Counted from the first letter of the stretch, positions 16,750-25,161 are shown. The stretch: 42,623 nt of DNA from Pararhizobium sp. (GCA_030655075.1 JAURWE010000098.1:1-42623), one strand, 5' to 3'. Notes: generated by a model not told the origin, from the sequence alone. Program-made: numbers and translations.

Positions 16750-17532
16750 ATGCTCGTCCTGCGCTCCATCCTCTTCAATATCGCCTTTTACATCAATTTG
16801 ATCCTGCAGATGATCGTCATGACGCCGGCCTATTTCCTGTCGCCGCGCAAAAAATCCTGGTTCGTGCCGAAGAACTGGGTGCGCAGCAATCACTGGCTGA
16901 TGGAAAATATCGTCGGCACGACGTTCGAGATCGACGGGCTGGAAAATATTCCGAAAGGCGAAGGCTACATCTTCGCCCCGAAACACCAGTCGTTCTGGGA
17001 TGCCTATGCGCTGCTGCCGTGGATGGAGGATCCGTTCTATATCCTCAAGCGCGAACTGACCTGGATCCCACTGTTCGGCTGGTATGTCATGAAGCAGCGC
17101 ATGGTGCCCGTCGATCGCGGCGCCCGCGGCAAAGTGATGGCCAAGGTGCTGGAGCGCGCCAAGCGCGAGATGGACAGCGGCCGCCAGCTCATCATCTATC
17201 CCGAAGGCACCCGCCGCCCGGCCGGTGCGCCGCCCGAATACAAATACGGCATTGCTCGGCTCTACCGCGATCTCAACGTGCCCGTCGTGCCGATTGTCAT
17301 GCATCCGGGCCTGTTCTGGCCGCGCCGCAAGTTCATGCGCTACCCCGGCCATTTCCGCGTCATCATCCTACCGCCGATCGAGGCCGGGCTCGATCCGGAC
17401 GTGTTTCTGGCCAGGCTGATGGATGTCATGGAAACAGCGAGCGACGCCCTGCTGCTGGAAACCGTGCGCAACAATCCGCATGTGCCTCTGCCGCCGACTG
17501 CTGCCAAGCGTGTCGCCGAGCTTCAGGCCTGA
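16750..17532 (+). CDS. plsC: 1-acyl-sn-glycerol-3-phosphate acyltransferase
   Basis: A 260-residue inner-membrane acyltransferase that makes phosphatidic acid from lysophosphatidic acid. The catalytic HX4D motif is HQSFWD (residues 79-84) and the substrate motif is YPEGTR (150-155); VPVVPIVMHPG is motif IV. A hydrophobic N-terminus (about 5-30) anchors it. A GTG at 16723 is in frame, but ATG 16750 has GAAGG seven bases upstream and gives the better N-terminus. Its last ten bases overlap the convergent gamma-glutamylcyclotransferase gene. Confidence 0.92.
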   Translation: MLVLRSILFNIAFYINLILQMIVMTPAYFLSPRKKSWFVPKNWVRSNHWLMENIVGTTFEIDGLENIPKGEGYIFAPKHQSFWDAYALLPWMEDPFYILKRELTWIPLFGWYVMKQRMVPVDRGARGKVMAKVLERAKREMDSGRQLIIYPEGTRRPAGAPPEYKYGIARLYRDLNVPVVPIVMHPGLFWPRRKFMRYPGHFRVIILPPIEAGLDPDVFLARLMDVMETASDALLLETVRNNPHVPLPPTAAKRVAELQA

Positions 17533-18053
17533 GGGCTTTCACCGATCAGCACGCCGACCTCTTCCAGCCAGCGATCGCGGATGCCCATGTCGCCGAGATG
17601 GGCGAGCGTGTTCTTGACATAGTCCGTATTGAGGCCGGACCTGCCGGACGCATTGGCAACGATGACTGCTGCCTCCGCCGCGCTGAGGCCTCCGGCATAC
17701 TGGGCGTGATCGCGATCGACGATATAGGCAAGCGCCCGCACGGCACGCCCGCCGGCAAGCGAAACCGACAGGACGCGCTCTCTATAGGCCTCCGTCACAA
17801 GTTCACGCTCGCGCAGATAATCGACCACGCCAGCCCACTCGGCTGCAGAGATGCGAAAGGCGATGCCGAGGCACGAGCCGCCCCGGTCGAGGCCAAGAAC
17901 GAGACCCGGCCTTTGCGGCGTGCCGCGATGCACGAAGGAGCGCAGGCACAGTGCCCGGTGAAAGCCGGACGCCCGGGCCCGGCTTTTCTCCTCGAAGGGA
18001 AAGCCCGGGTTCCACATCAGGGAACCATAGCCAAAGACCCAAAATTCGTCCAT
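17523..18053 (-). CDS. ChaC-type gamma-glutamylcyclotransferase
   Basis: A 176-residue cytosolic enzyme of the ChaC/GCG family, which degrades glutathione to 5-oxoproline and Cys-Gly. The substrate-binding motif is FGYGSLMWNPGF near the N-terminus. FHRALCLRSFVHRGTP, RGGSCLGIAFR and the ELVTEAYRERVL region that should hold the catalytic Glu follow. ATG at 18053 gives the usual MDEFWVFGYGSL start; a GTG at 18065 would add four residues. It converges on plsC with a ten-base overlap and is divergent from the DUF2125 gene. Confidence 0.9.
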   Translation of the reverse strand: MDEFWVFGYGSLMWNPGFPFEEKSRARASGFHRALCLRSFVHRGTPQRPGLVLGLDRGGSCLGIAFRISAAEWAGVVDYLRERELVTEAYRERVLSVSLAGGRAVRALAYIVDRDHAQYAGGLSAAEAAVIVANASGRSGLNTDYVKNTLAHLGDMGIRDRWLEEVGVLIGESPQA

Positions 18054-18092
18054 ATCCGCTGCCACTAGCTATTCAGTGCATTGATTTTTTAC

Positions 18093-18130
18093 CGGCGCGG
18101 GAGACGCGCCGAACAGCCTCCGGCCGGAGG
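18093..18130 (+). promoter_or_regulatory. Tandem perfect palindromes in the leader of the DUF2125 gene
   Basis: Two perfect inverted repeats sit in the 94-base divergent gap. CGGCGCG (18093-18099) and CGCGCCG (18105-18111) enclose GGAGA, and CCTCCGGCCGGAGG (18117-18130) is a 14-base palindrome. A T-run (18085-18090) comes before them, so this is not a plus-strand terminator. They could be an operator or a 5' RNA structure. The GGAG of the downstream ribosome site (18138-18141) is outside both arms. Confidence 0.45.
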
Positions 18131-18147
18131 ACCGATCGGAGACTAAC

Positions 18148-19155
18148 ATGACAGTTGAGAGCCCGCAGACCAAATCTGCCGCAGGACGCAAAATCTGGTG
18201 GCTGACGATCGTCGTTCTGGTCGCGGTCGCGCTCTACTCGTCCATCTGGTTCTATTCCGCGTCCAAGCTGCAAGCCGGCCTTTCGGCTTTTCTGGAGGAA
18301 CGCAAGGCTGCCGGTCTCAACGGTGAATGCGTCGAGGGCGATGTGCGTGGCTTCCCGTTCCGCATCGGCTATTTCTGCAAGGCAGTGCGCATCGACGATT
18401 CGCGCCGGGCAACGTCCGTGTCCTTCGGCGAGTTGCGCACCGCAGCGCAGATCTACCAGCCCGGCCACGCAATCATCGAGCTCGACGGGCCGGCGGAAAT
18501 CCGCACGGCGCAGGGCCCTTCTGTCGCGGCGAACTGGGACCTGTTGAAGGCCAGCGTCGTTGCCACCACCACCGGTCTCGACCGCACCTCGCTTGTCTAC
18601 GACAAGATGGCCGGAACGCTGCTGACGCCGGAGCTGACCGGCGCGCTGGCCTTTTCCGCCGATCACGGCGAAACCCATATCCGCCAGAACGGTGCCGATC
18701 TCGACGCGGCCCTTAGCGTCGACAATCTCGACCTGAAGCTCGAAGGCACCAGCCTGCTGCGGCCGGTCAATTCCAAGGCGGACATCACCATCTTCGACCG
18801 CGCCGACTGGCTGGCCGGCAATGCCGCAAACCCCAGCCTGCGCAATTCGCGCGGCCAGTTGCGCAATGCCGAGGTCGATCTCGGCGACGGCATGCTCCTG
18901 ACGGTGTCCGGTCCGTTCTCGGTCAGCGCCGACGGCCTGATCTCGGGTGAGCTCGATCTCGGCATGAAGAACATCAGCGCCTGGCGCACGGCCCTGTCCA
19001 CCAGCTTTCCGCAGGCCACCAATATGATCGACAATGCCGCCAACATGCTGACGGCGCTCGGCGGCGGCGAGAATGATACGTCGCTGAAGCTCAGCATGCG
19101 CGACGGCGCAGCCTACATTGCCTTCATCAAACTCGGAGAGCTGCCACGACTGTAG
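18148..19155 (+). CDS. DUF2125 domain-containing membrane-anchored protein
   Basis: A 335-residue protein with an N-terminal membrane helix (about residues 14-35) and a long beta-rich extracytoplasmic domain matching the alphaproteobacterial DUF2125 family. Visible landmarks are the early GECVEGDVRGFPFRIGYFCK, which holds two Cys that may form a disulfide, and the repeated LDLKLEGTS / GELDLGMKNIS strands. The function is unknown; the fold pattern (many amphipathic strands after one helix) resembles AsmA/YhdP-like lipid-handling proteins, which is only a suggestion. Start ATG 18148 has GGAG seven bases upstream. It converges on tyrC after 12 bases. Confidence 0.84.
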   Translation: MTVESPQTKSAAGRKIWWLTIVVLVAVALYSSIWFYSASKLQAGLSAFLEERKAAGLNGECVEGDVRGFPFRIGYFCKAVRIDDSRRATSVSFGELRTAAQIYQPGHAIIELDGPAEIRTAQGPSVAANWDLLKASVVATTTGLDRTSLVYDKMAGTLLTPELTGALAFSADHGETHIRQNGADLDAALSVDNLDLKLEGTSLLRPVNSKADITIFDRADWLAGNAANPSLRNSRGQLRNAEVDLGDGMLLTVSGPFSVSADGLISGELDLGMKNISAWRTALSTSFPQATNMIDNAANMLTALGGGENDTSLKLSMRDGAAYIAFIKLGELPRL

Positions 19156-19167
19156 AACCGGTGGGGT

Positions 19168-20097
19168 CTACTTTTTCTTGTCCATCGCGTGGCGGCCGAA
19201 GTCGACCAGTTCGACGTCCTGGCCGGCATTGATGATCGAGCGGCGGATGGCGCGGGTGCGGGTGAAGAGGTCGAACAGCTTGTCGCCGTCGCCCCAGCGG
19301 ATCGCCCGCTGCAGGTAGGCCAGATCCTCGGAAAACCGCGCCAGCATCTCCAGGATGGCATCCTTGTTGTGTAGGCAGACGTCGCGCCACATGGTCGGGT
19401 CGGAGGCCGCCAGACGGGTGAAATCGCGGAAACCGGAGGCCGAATATTTGATCACTTCCGATTCGGTCACCGTCTCCAGATCGTCGGCCGTGCCGACGAT
19501 ATTGTAGGCGATGATGTGCGGCAGGTGCGAGACGATCGCCAGAACCTTGTCGTGGTGCACAGGATCCATCTCATCGACCATCGAGCCGAGCGCCTGCCAA
19601 AAGCTCCCAAGCTTCTTCAGCGCCACCGGATCGGTCTCCGGCAGCGGCGTCAGAATGCACCAGCGGCCCTCGAACAGTTCGGGAAAGCCTGCATCCGGAC
19701 CCGACTGTTCTGTGCCGGCGATGGGGTGGCCGGGAATGAAATGTACGCTGTCAGGCATATGCGGCTTCATCTGCGCGACAACGGAGGCCTTGGTCGAACC
19801 GACATCGGTGACGATGGCGCCGGGCTTCAGATGCGCGGCGATGGCCTCTGCCACCTCGCCCGAGGAGCCGACCGGCACCGAGACGATGACCAGATCCGCA
19901 TCCTTGACCGCTTCGGCGCTGGAGGCCACGTAGCTGGTGCCGAGGCCGAGCTCCTCGGCGCGCTTCAGCGTCGCAGCACTTCGCGTCGAGACGACGATAG
20001 TGTTGGCAAGGCCGCGTTCCTTTACCGCCCGGGCGATGGAGGAGCCGATGAGGCCGATGCCGATGAGGGCAATGGTGTTGAACTGTACATCACCCAT
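19168..20097 (-). CDS. tyrC: Prephenate/arogenate dehydrogenase (cyclohexadienyl dehydrogenase)
   Basis: A 309-residue NAD(P)-dependent dehydrogenase for tyrosine synthesis. The nucleotide-binding loop is GIGLIGSS (residues 13-20), followed by VIVSVPVGSSGEVAEAI, TDVGSTKASVV and the prephenate dehydrogenase motif FIPGHPIAGTEQSGPDAG with the catalytic His region. HLPHIIAYNIVGTA and GFRDFTRLAASDPTMWRDV complete the C-terminal helical domain. ATG 20097 overlaps the hisC stop as TGATG; a GTG three bases earlier is an alternative. It is translationally coupled to hisC, which supplies or shares aromatic aminotransferase activity. Confidence 0.93.
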   Translation of the reverse strand: MGDVQFNTIALIGIGLIGSSIARAVKERGLANTIVVSTRSAATLKRAEELGLGTSYVASSAEAVKDADLVIVSVPVGSSGEVAEAIAAHLKPGAIVTDVGSTKASVVAQMKPHMPDSVHFIPGHPIAGTEQSGPDAGFPELFEGRWCILTPLPETDPVALKKLGSFWQALGSMVDEMDPVHHDKVLAIVSHLPHIIAYNIVGTADDLETVTESEVIKYSASGFRDFTRLAASDPTMWRDVCLHNKDAILEMLARFSEDLAYLQRAIRWGDGDKLFDLFTRTRAIRRSIINAGQDVELVDFGRHAMDKKK

Positions 20098-21203
20098 CAC
20101 GAACGCCCCATGAATTCTGTCAGCGCCGCAAGCACGCCCTCATTGGCCTCTTGCGAGCCGATGGTCAGCCGCAGCGCCGACGGCAGCCCGTAGCTGCGCA
20201 CGGCCCGCAGGATGAAGCCCCGGCTGGTCAGGAACTCGTCGGCATCCGCCGCCCGTTTGCCATCCACATCGGGGAAATGGATCAGCACGAAATTGGTGAC
20301 CGACGGCGTCACGGTGAGGCCCAGTCCCTCCAGCGTCCGGATTACCTGGTCGCGCCACTGCGTGTTGTGGCTGATGGCGGTCTCGACGAACGCCTGGTCG
20401 CGGATGGCGGCAGCGCCGGCGGCAATCGCAGCACCGTTCATGTTGAAGGGGCCGCGAATACGGTTGAGCGCATCAATGATCGCCAGCGGCCCGTAGAGCC
20501 AGCCGATGCGCAGCGCCGCCAGCCCGTAGATCTTCGAGAAGGTCCGGGTCATCACCACATTGCGATTGGCCGAGACAAGCTCGATGCCCGCCTCGTAGTC
20601 GTTGCGCCGGACATATTCGGCATAGGCCGCATCGAGCACCAGAATGACGTTTATCGGCAGGCCCGCATGCAGGCGGCGGATGTCGCTGACCGGAACGAAC
20701 GTCCCCGTCGGATTGGCCGGATTGGCAATGAAGACGATCTTCGTCCGCTCGGTGACGGCGGCCAGGATCGCATCGACGTCAACTGTCAGATCCTTTTCCT
20801 TGACGGTGACCGCCGTGCCGCCCGCTGCCATGATCTGGATCTTGTAGACGAGGAAACCGTGCTCGGTGATGATGCCTTCGTCACCGGGGCCGAGATAGAC
20901 ATGGCAGAGCAGGCCCAAAAGCTCGTCGGAGCCATTGCCGCAGATCAGGTTGGCGGCATTCAGCCCATGCACCGAGGCGATCGCCTCGCGCAACGCGGTC
21001 GCCTGTCCGTCCGGATAGATCTCGAGTTTCGCACCGGCCTTCTGGAAGGCCGCGATTGCGTTCGGGCTCGCACCCAGCGGCGTCTCGTTCGAAGACAGCT
21101 TGTAGACCTTGGCAACGCCCGGCGCATGTTCCTTGCCGGGCACATAGGCGGCAATGTCGAGAATACCGGAACGGGGGGACGGGCTTGTCAGGTCTGCAGG
21201 CAT
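20097..21203 (-). CDS. hisC: Histidinol-phosphate / aromatic aminotransferase
   Basis: A 368-residue class II PLP aminotransferase. The PLP lysine is Lys224 in TRTFSKIYGLAALRIGW; ANPANPTGT, Asp191 and Tyr194 in VLDAAYAEY and the closing RLTIGSQEAN are all in place. HisC acts on histidinol phosphate, and many alphaproteobacterial copies next to tyrC also handle phenylalanine and tyrosine, which the coupling here suggests. An upstream extension to 21332 is open, but MPADLTSPSPRSGILDIAAY at 21203 is the natural start. The gene lies 76 bases downstream of the methyltransferase. Confidence 0.94.
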   Translation of the reverse strand: MPADLTSPSPRSGILDIAAYVPGKEHAPGVAKVYKLSSNETPLGASPNAIAAFQKAGAKLEIYPDGQATALREAIASVHGLNAANLICGNGSDELLGLLCHVYLGPGDEGIITEHGFLVYKIQIMAAGGTAVTVKEKDLTVDVDAILAAVTERTKIVFIANPANPTGTFVPVSDIRRLHAGLPINVILVLDAAYAEYVRRNDYEAGIELVSANRNVVMTRTFSKIYGLAALRIGWLYGPLAIIDALNRIRGPFNMNGAAIAAGAAAIRDQAFVETAISHNTQWRDQVIRTLEGLGLTVTPSVTNFVLIHFPDVDGKRAADADEFLTSRGFILRAVRSYGLPSALRLTIGSQEANEGVLAALTEFMGRS

Positions 21204-21279
21204 CGGATCGGCTTTCTGGCAGGAAAAACAAGGTCCAGCCAATAGCCGCCACGGCGGATTTTGTCGAGGGCCGCCCGTC

Positions 21280-22023
21280 CTATCCGGCATCCCGCGTGCT
21301 CGGCACGCCCTGTGGCGCCAGCACCGGCACAAAGACGCGCCGCGAGGCCCGCGCCGCCACCGGCAGGCCCTGATAGAGCCGCTTTTGCGCCTCTACGATG
21401 ATGACGCCGGAAAACATCGGCCACAGCGAACGCCCCATGCGCTCGAACCCGCGCCGGAGCTTCAGCACCGTTTCGAGTTTCGACGGCGGAAAGAACAGCG
21501 CATCGGCCGACGCGCCCGGCGTGAAATTTGTTTCCCGAAGCAGTGCAATCAGCTGGCCGCGCGAATAGGGCCGGCCCGAGCCGAACGGCGTGTGTTCCAT
21601 GCGCGCCCAAACACCACGCCGGTTCGGTACGACGATCACCAGACGCCCGCCCGGCGCCAGGATGCGCCACAGTTCCTTCATCGTCTCGCGCGGATTTTCC
21701 GTATATTCCAGCGCATGCACCATCAACACCCGGTCGATCGAGGAGTCCGGCAGCGGCAGTTCCTCGTCGAACACCAGCGCCGTCGTCGACATTTCCGCCG
21801 GCGGCCAGTTCACCGCCCCTTGGCCTGCCGGCATGAAGGCGAAGGTTCGTTCCGTATCGGTGCGAAACCGCTCAAGGAAGGGCACCGCATAGCCGAGCCC
21901 CACCAGCCGTTCCTCCGGCAGCGGCGGCCAGATCGACGACAGGGCCATGGTGATCGACTGCTCGGCACAATGGCCGAGCGGAGAATGATAGAACTGGCGA
22001 AGGTCGACGATATCGGCATGCAT
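21280..22023 (-). CDS. Class I SAM-dependent methyltransferase
   Basis: A 247-residue protein with a Methyltransf_11-type core. DSSIDRVLMVHALEYTENP (motif II/post-I region) and ELWRILAPGGRLVIVVPNRRG (motif III) are clear, while the first glycine-rich SAM loop is weak; WPPLPEERLVGLGYAVPF probably fills that place. The substrate is not evident. A homologue divergent from gloB is a common Rhizobiaceae arrangement, so it may act on a small reactive metabolite, but that is inference. It is upstream of hisC-tyrC on the same strand and may be co-transcribed. Confidence 0.85.
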   Translation of the reverse strand: MHADIVDLRQFYHSPLGHCAEQSITMALSSIWPPLPEERLVGLGYAVPFLERFRTDTERTFAFMPAGQGAVNWPPAEMSTTALVFDEELPLPDSSIDRVLMVHALEYTENPRETMKELWRILAPGGRLVIVVPNRRGVWARMEHTPFGSGRPYSRGQLIALLRETNFTPGASADALFFPPSKLETVLKLRRGFERMGRSLWPMFSGVIIVEAQKRLYQGLPVAARASRRVFVPVLAPQGVPSTRDAG

Positions 22024-22104
22024 GGATCAAATCTTATCAGTGGCCCGATGGACTTCAAGGCACGAACCACTACATTCCGGGCAAAGCCCGAACCGGAGGA
22101 CCTT

Positions 22105-22875
22105 ATGGCCGCGCTCGACCTCGAACTCTTCCCCTGCCGCACCGACAATTTCGGCGTCCTCATCCACGATCCGGTAAGCGGCGCCACCGCCACGATCGAT
22201 GCGCCTGAAGAAGCCCCGATCCTCGACGCCCTGTCGCGCCGGGGCTGGACCCTGACGCATATCTTCACCACCCATCACCATCAGGATCATGTCGAGGCGA
22301 ACCTGGCCTTGAAAGAGCGCTTCGGCGCCGAGATCATCGGCCCGGTCAACGAAGCCGCAAAAATTCCCGGCATCGACCGGACAATGGGCGATGGCGACCG
22401 TTTCGATTTCGCCGGGCACCCGGTCGAGGTCATCGAGACGCCCGGCCACACCGCCGGTCACATCTGCTTCTCTCTGCCCGACGACAAGCTGCTCTTTGCC
22501 GCCGACACGCTCTTCGCGCTCGGCTGTGGCCGCCTGTTCGAGCGTCCGCCCGAGGACATGTGGGTCTCGCTGCAGAAGCTGATGGCGCTGCCGGACGATA
22601 TGTCCGTCTATTTCGGCCACGAATACACGCTCTCCAACGCGCGCTTCGCGCTGACCATCGATCCCGACAGTACGGCTCTGGCCAAGCGTGTCGCCGAAAT
22701 TGAAGCCTTGCGTGCTGACGGAAAATTCACCGCACCGACCACCATCGGCCTTGAGAAGGCGACGAGCCCGTTCCTGCGGCCGCACGATGCCGGCATCCGC
22801 AGACATCTGGGCATGGAGAGTGCGTCCGACACGCAGGTCTTCGCCGAGATCCGCAAGCGCAAGGACAACTTCTAA
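22105..22875 (+). CDS. gloB: Hydroxyacylglutathione hydrolase (glyoxalase II)
   Basis: A 256-residue metallo-beta-lactamase-fold enzyme that hydrolyses S-lactoylglutathione in methylglyoxal detoxification. The metal site is THHHQDH (His57, His59, Asp61, His62). Further ligands lie in TPGHTAGHICF, FAADTLFALGCGRLFE and FGHEYT. The C-terminal glutathione-binding helices end in FAEIRKRKDNF. The frame is open far upstream across hisC, but ATG 22105 has an excellent GGAGGA and gives the exact family length. The DUF985 gene starts at the next base after its stop. Confidence 0.95.
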   Translation: MAALDLELFPCRTDNFGVLIHDPVSGATATIDAPEEAPILDALSRRGWTLTHIFTTHHHQDHVEANLALKERFGAEIIGPVNEAAKIPGIDRTMGDGDRFDFAGHPVEVIETPGHTAGHICFSLPDDKLLFAADTLFALGCGRLFERPPEDMWVSLQKLMALPDDMSVYFGHEYTLSNARFALTIDPDSTALAKRVAEIEALRADGKFTAPTTIGLEKATSPFLRPHDAGIRRHLGMESASDTQVFAEIRKRKDNF

Positions 22876-23300
22876 ATGTCAGCCCTGACGGCCGCCGCCA
22901 TCATCGAGACGCTCGGCATGATCAGACACCCTGAGGGCGGCTGGTATGTCGAGACGTTCCGGGAGGCGGCCGGCAGCCCGCGCGGCCACTCGACGGCGAT
23001 CTACTATCTGCTGGAACGGGGCGAACGCTCGCACTGGCACCGGGTCCGCGACGCAGCCGAGGTCTGGCACCATTATGCCGGTGCGCCGCTTGCGCTCGGC
23101 ATCGCTGAAGACGGCAAGAGCGCAGACACGCTCACCCTGGCCCGGACATTCTCAGTGGCGAGCGGCCGCAGATTGTCGTTCCGGCCAACTGGTGGCAGTC
23201 GGCGCAATCGCTCGGGGACTGGACACTGGTCGGCTGCACCGTCTCGCCTGGCTTCGACTTCTCAGCCTTCGAAATGGCCCCGCCGGGCTGGCAGCCTTAG
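22876..23300 (+). pseudogene. DUF985 cupin family protein with a one-base frameshift
   Basis: The gene begins at the base after the gloB stop and encodes a cupin of the DUF985 family: IRHPEGGWYVETFR, STAIYYLL, SHWHRVRDAAEVWHHYAGAPL. After about residue 88 the frame is lost. Continuing in the next frame from 23142 restores the conserved end: PDILSGERPQIVVPANWW, QSAQSLGDWTLVGCTVSPGF, DFSAFEMAPPGWQP, stop at 23300. Adding one G at about 23139-23140 (GG to GGG before CCC) gives a continuous protein of about 141 residues, normal for the family. Its true stop overlaps the convergent exporter gene by four bases. As in cysW, this may be a real mutation or a sequencing error. Members are putative sugar- or metal-binding cupins of unknown role. 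Confidence 0.87.
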
Positions 23301-24187
23301 ACACTTGCCGCAGCTTCGGCCTTGCGCGGCTTGAAGATCATGTCCTTGGCGGCCAGAGCCGCACCACCGGTGACCAGCAGGCAGGCAAAGACAATGCGCC
23401 AGCTCGGCTCGGCAAAGCCGAACAGGATCAGCACCAGCGTTGAAAGGATTGGCGCCGCATAGCTGGCAACGCCGAGGATCTGGATATTGCCGTTCTTGAC
23501 GCCGTAATCCCAGGCATAGAAGGCGGCCCCCACCGGCAACAGACCCAGGCCCACAACGGCGAACCACTCCGACAGCCCCTGCGGCCAGACGGTGACCTCC
23601 AGCGCCAGATGGCAGACGAAGGACAGGGCTGCCGTTGCCAGGCAGAAACCGGTGACGACATCGGTCGAGACCGCATCGAAGCGCCGCGTCAGCAGCGAAT
23701 AGCCCGACCAGGTGAAGGCGCAGGCCAGCGCCGCCCCATAACCCAGCGTATAGGCCTCGTCGAACTCCACGCCATTTCTGGCCACCAGCATGATCGTCCC
23801 GGCCAGGCCGGCCAGCGCACCGGCCACATGAAACCAGCGCAGCCGTTCGCCCGGCAGCAGGGCCGAGCCGACGACGATCAGCAGCGGCCAGAGATAGGCG
23901 ATCAGCCCGGCTTCGACGGCCGGCGCGTTGCGCAGAGCGGTGAAATAGAGAAAGTGATAGCCGAACAGCCCGGCGATGCCGACGATCCAGACCTTGGCCG
24001 GCTGGCGCAGCAGCGCCAAGCGCTCAGGCCTGGCCAGAAGTACGACAATGCCCGGCAGGCTGCCGATTGAAAAGGCGATGGCCGAAAGCTGGAAGGGTGG
24101 CATCTTGCCCGATGCCGCCGTCATCATCGCCAGCAGCGACCACATGAGAATGGCCGAAAAGCCGATCAGTGTTGCCTTGAATGTCAT
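23297..24187 (-). CDS. EamA/DMT-family exporter, YddG-like
   Basis: A 296-residue inner-membrane protein of the drug/metabolite transporter superfamily with about ten helices arranged as two EamA repeats. Landmarks are FSAILMWSLLAMMTA at the N-terminus, GLFGYHFLYFTALRNAPAVEA, IAYLWPLLIVV, and in the second half FTWSGYSLLTRR and AAFYAWDYGVKNGN. This pattern is close to YddG, an exporter of aromatic amino acids and other metabolites; substrate is inferred. ATG 24187 (MTFKATLIGF) is favoured over an upstream in-frame start at 24202. The C-terminus is a basic cytosolic tail. Confidence 0.85.
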   Translation of the reverse strand: MTFKATLIGFSAILMWSLLAMMTAASGKMPPFQLSAIAFSIGSLPGIVVLLARPERLALLRQPAKVWIVGIAGLFGYHFLYFTALRNAPAVEAGLIAYLWPLLIVVGSALLPGERLRWFHVAGALAGLAGTIMLVARNGVEFDEAYTLGYGAALACAFTWSGYSLLTRRFDAVSTDVVTGFCLATAALSFVCHLALEVTVWPQGLSEWFAVVGLGLLPVGAAFYAWDYGVKNGNIQILGVASYAAPILSTLVLILFGFAEPSWRIVFACLLVTGGAALAAKDMIFKPRKAEAAASV

Positions 24188-24232
24188 TGGTCTGCCCCGC
24201 AAAGCCGATATCAGAATGCGGGAAAACCGCGA

Positions 24233-25006
24233 TCAGCCGCCGAACCGCGTGGCCGATACGATGACAGGACCGAGCTTGGTCGGGATCCGCGCATAGACTG
24301 GAGCATATACATTCATGGCTTCGGCCTTGGCAAACCAGATTTCCATCGTTTGCAGCTTGCGCAGATATTCGACATCGCTGCGCCCCTTGCGATAGCCGGA
24401 CTTCGGCGTGAAGCGGATGCCGCAGACAATCGCCTCGCCCTCGAAACCCTTGGTCTTGAATGGCTTGGTTCCCTTGGCCGTCAGCCGGATGTCCATGCGT
24501 GATTCGCCATCGAAGATCGGTAGCATCTTCGGGCAGACCTTGCTGCCTGCCGGAATGATCAGGCCGGAGATCGGATCGAGCACCGCGCGCAGGTCAGCCT
24601 TGCTCACCGGCACCCAGTTCTGCGGCAGCGTCCGCTCCGGCTTGATCGTCGCCGAGGTGACATTGCCGTTGCGCAGCTGCACGTCGATTTGCCGGCCCTT
24701 CTTGCCGCTCGTATAGGAGACCGAATAGGTCGAGGCCTGGAACTTGCCGGCCTCAATCTGGCCGGCGATCAAGGTCTGGCCCTTGGTCCGGCTGAAGACG
24801 TCGACCAGTCCAGCCGAACTCAGGCTGCCCGAGATCGTATAGGCTTTCTTGGCCACTTCGGTGACGAAGCTGGCGGTGGCGACCGGCAGGATTCCAAGCG
24901 CAATGCTGTAGTCGGTTCGATGCGTGATATCGGCCGCCGAGGCAGGCACGTTCAGAACCGCCGCAATGCAAAGCACCGTTGCGAAGAGCATCTTGCGGCA
25001 GGCCAT
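24233..25006 (-). CDS. DUF3108 domain-containing exported protein
   Basis: A 257-residue secreted protein. The signal peptide is residues 1-24 (ending ASAA before DITHRTDYSI). The mature chain matches the DUF3108 family: YSIALGILPVATASF, AYTISGSLSSAGLVDVFSRTKG, then VDVQ-like strands and DPISGLIIPAG near the middle, with two Cys (KVCPKML and IVCGIRF) that may form a disulfide. These proteins are thought to be periplasmic or outer-membrane-facing beta proteins, and no function is known to me. It is divergent from rpmB across a 250-base gap that holds a perfect palindrome. Confidence 0.84.
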   Translation of the reverse strand: MACRKMLFATVLCIAAVLNVPASAADITHRTDYSIALGILPVATASFVTEVAKKAYTISGSLSSAGLVDVFSRTKGQTLIAGQIEAGKFQASTYSVSYTSGKKGRQIDVQLRNGNVTSATIKPERTLPQNWVPVSKADLRAVLDPISGLIIPAGSKVCPKMLPIFDGESRMDIRLTAKGTKPFKTKGFEGEAIVCGIRFTPKSGYRKGRSDVEYLRKLQTMEIWFAKAEAMNVYAPVYARIPTKLGPVIVSATRFGG

Positions 25007-25094
25007 TTCGGGAAACCTTCTTGATCGAGCAGTCGATTACCGGTTAGAAAGTGTTTGCGGTTTTTCTGCGTTGTCAACGATCCCGGGCTGTGGG

Positions 25095-25108
25095 TCAATT
25101 GCAATTGA
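25095..25108. promoter_or_regulatory. Perfect 14-base palindrome, operator candidate
   Basis: TCAATTGCAATTGA is a perfect inverted repeat in the DUF3108/rpmB divergent gap. It ends 24 bases upstream of the rpmB -35 box and 88 bases upstream of the DUF3108 start. Its AT-rich sequence in a GC-rich genome and its place fit a dimeric regulator's operator. No regulator is identified. Confidence 0.45.
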
Positions 25109-25132
25109 TTTGCCGGGTTGCGAAGGTTTGGC

Positions 25133-25161
25133 TTGACGCCGCCGCCTAGCCTGACTATAGA
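25133..25161 (+). promoter_or_regulatory. Sigma-70 type promoter of rpmB
   Basis: TTGACG (25133-25138), a 17-base spacer and TATAGA (25156-25161) match the alphaproteobacterial housekeeping consensus CTTGAC-N17-CTATAT closely (the local bases are CTTGACG and CTATAGA). The expected transcript starts near 25168, which gives an rpmB leader of about 90 bases. Confidence 0.75.
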
